DNA from: Pseudomonadota bacterium
GTDB taxonomy: Bacteria > Pseudomonadota > Alphaproteobacteria > Rhizobiales > Xanthobacteraceae
NCBI GenBank assembly: GCA_963205465.1
Contig: CAUJKG010000078.1
Coordinates: 1 to 15,754 of the forward strand
Direction: 5' to 3'
Length of the DNA: 15,754 nt
Position 1 is the first letter of the stretch; each line of letters starts with the position of its first letter. The translations under genes were made by a program, and so were the position numbers. This document shows positions 15,156 to 15,754 of this stretch, one piece after another. A model generated the notes under the pieces. The model had not been told where the DNA came from and ran no database searches. It was given only the letters and a program-made list of their open reading frames with translations.

Positions 15156-15172
15156 GCATACCGAATGCCAAG
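15156..15172 (-). promoter_or_regulatory. Sigma-54-like -24/-12 element upstream of the M24 operon
   Basis: On the minus strand TTGGCATTCGGTATGCG has GG and GC separated by exactly 10 nt, as in the sigma-54 consensus. The -12 part reads ATGC rather than TTGC, and CA is followed by T rather than C. It lies about 190 bp before the M24 start in the 245-bp gap. No sigma-54 activator gene is in the window, so this is only a candidate. I see no better sigma-70 promoter in this gap. Confidence 0.22.
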
Positions 15173-15211
15173 CTCTTCACGAAATGCATTGCGGTTCATT
15201 TTGTTAAAAAC

Positions 15212-15754
15212 CTAAGCCGCCGCAGTGCTCGAGGTGCCGCGATCCCAGAACACCAGCCGGTGATGCAGGAACTGCACTAAGCGGGTTCCCACCACGCCGA
15301 TGAAAATCAGGCTGATCAGCCCTGCAAACATCTGCGCGGTGTTGAAATTCGCGAGCGACGCCTGGATGAGCCAGCCGATCCCCTCGGAAGAAGCGACGAA
15401 CTCGCCCACGACCGCGCCGATCAGACTCAACACGATGGAAATTTGCAGGCCCGCGAAGATATGTCCGGCGGCCGCGAACAGCTTGACCCGGAAAAAGGTG
15501 TACCAGCTCGGCGAGGAGAACGCGCGCATCATGTTGATCAGCGCAGGATTCGTCTGCCGGATTCCAACGACCGTATTCACGAACAGCGGAAAGAAGCAGA
15601 TCAGTGCAACCATCACGACCTTAGATGTGAAGCCATAGCCGAACCACACCGTGATGAGCGGCGCGAGCGCGACCTTGGGCATCGACTGCAGGCCGATGAT
15701 GTAAGGATAGACAAATTTTTCGAAGGTCCGGGACTCCGCCAGGATCGCGCCGAC
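15212..15754 (-). CDS. ABC transporter permease, SsuC/TauC (BPD_transp_1) type, C-terminal part
   Basis: 180 residues are present; the N-terminus lies beyond the right edge, and the frame is open to base 15754. The fragment starts VGAILAESRTFEKF, then shows the family segment LQSMPKVALAPLITVWFGYG, followed by hydrophobic spans FFPLFVNTVVG and SLIGAVVGEF. The EAA-like loop for ATPase contact reads NMMRAFSSPSWYTFFRVKLFAAAGHIFAGL. Further membrane spans end near FAGLISLIFIGVVG. This is the inner-membrane subunit of nitrate/sulfonate/taurine-type (NMT1 family) importers. It ends about 245 bp before the M24 start. With the exported protein at the left edge it suggests that the catabolic substrate is taken up by an ABC system, although the two edges could belong to different transporters. 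Confidence 0.92.
   Translation of the reverse strand, partial: VGAILAESRTFEKFVYPYIIGLQSMPKVALAPLITVWFGYGFTSKVVMVALICFFPLFVNTVVGIRQTNPALINMMRAFSSPSWYTFFRVKLFAAAGHIFAGLQISIVLSLIGAVVGEFVASSEGIGWLIQASLANFNTAQMFAGLISLIFIGVVGTRLVQFLHHRLVFWDRGTSSTAAA

Noticed and set aside
1..15754. Mobile elements, CRISPR arrays, tRNA genes, toxin-antitoxin or phage-defence modules
   Set aside because: No transposase or integrase, no regularly spaced repeats, no cloverleaf-like sequence and no defence-family motifs were found on either strand.

Overview
The window looks like a chromosomal segment of a high-GC alphaproteobacterium, probably in the Rhizobiales/Bradyrhizobium-like range. This is inferred from GC bias, codon use, tightly overlapping catabolic genes and family content; no rRNA or other phylogenetic marker is present. 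It holds an accessory small-molecule catabolic locus. No tRNA, rRNA, CRISPR array, insertion sequence or phage gene was seen.

Left part (1-5275). The first 34 codons of a probable Tat-exported protein, likely an ABC substrate-binding protein, run off the left edge on the minus strand. Divergent from it is a flavin reductase with a Nudix-like C-terminal domain whose Nudix box is degenerate. A MarR regulator follows on the plus strand. Convergent to it is a two-gene minus-strand operon: an ACMSD-like metal-dependent decarboxylase/hydrolase and a 6-hydroxynicotinate 3-monooxygenase (NicC)-like FAD monooxygenase. Three related operator-like sites sit in front of the exported-protein gene, the flavin reductase and (far upstream) the ACMSD/monooxygenase operon. 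They suggest one regulon, most simply controlled by the MarR protein.

Right part (5276-15211), all minus strand. In transcription order: an M24 creatinase/aminopeptidase-like protein with substituted metal ligands, an enolase-superfamily (MLE subgroup) enzyme, an octopine/nopaline-dehydrogenase-family protein, a Mer-like F420-type luciferase-fold oxidoreductase, a molybdenum hydroxylase FAD subunit, a fused [2Fe-2S]+Mo hydroxylase subunit, an Lrp/AsnC regulator, and CofD (2-phospho-L-lactate transferase of coenzyme F420 biosynthesis). The first six genes overlap or are separated by 2 nt, so they form one transcription unit. At the right edge is a SsuC/TauC-type ABC permease, cut at its N-terminus.

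Interpretation (inference). An ABC importer brings in an organic substrate, perhaps an N-heterocycle or an amide/opine-like compound. Molybdenum hydroxylation, flavin hydroxylation, F420-dependent redox, enolase chemistry and C-N bond cleavage then degrade it. The notable point is an F420 biosynthetic gene and an F420-type oxidoreductase inside one proteobacterial catabolic cluster. The substrate cannot be read from the sequence.
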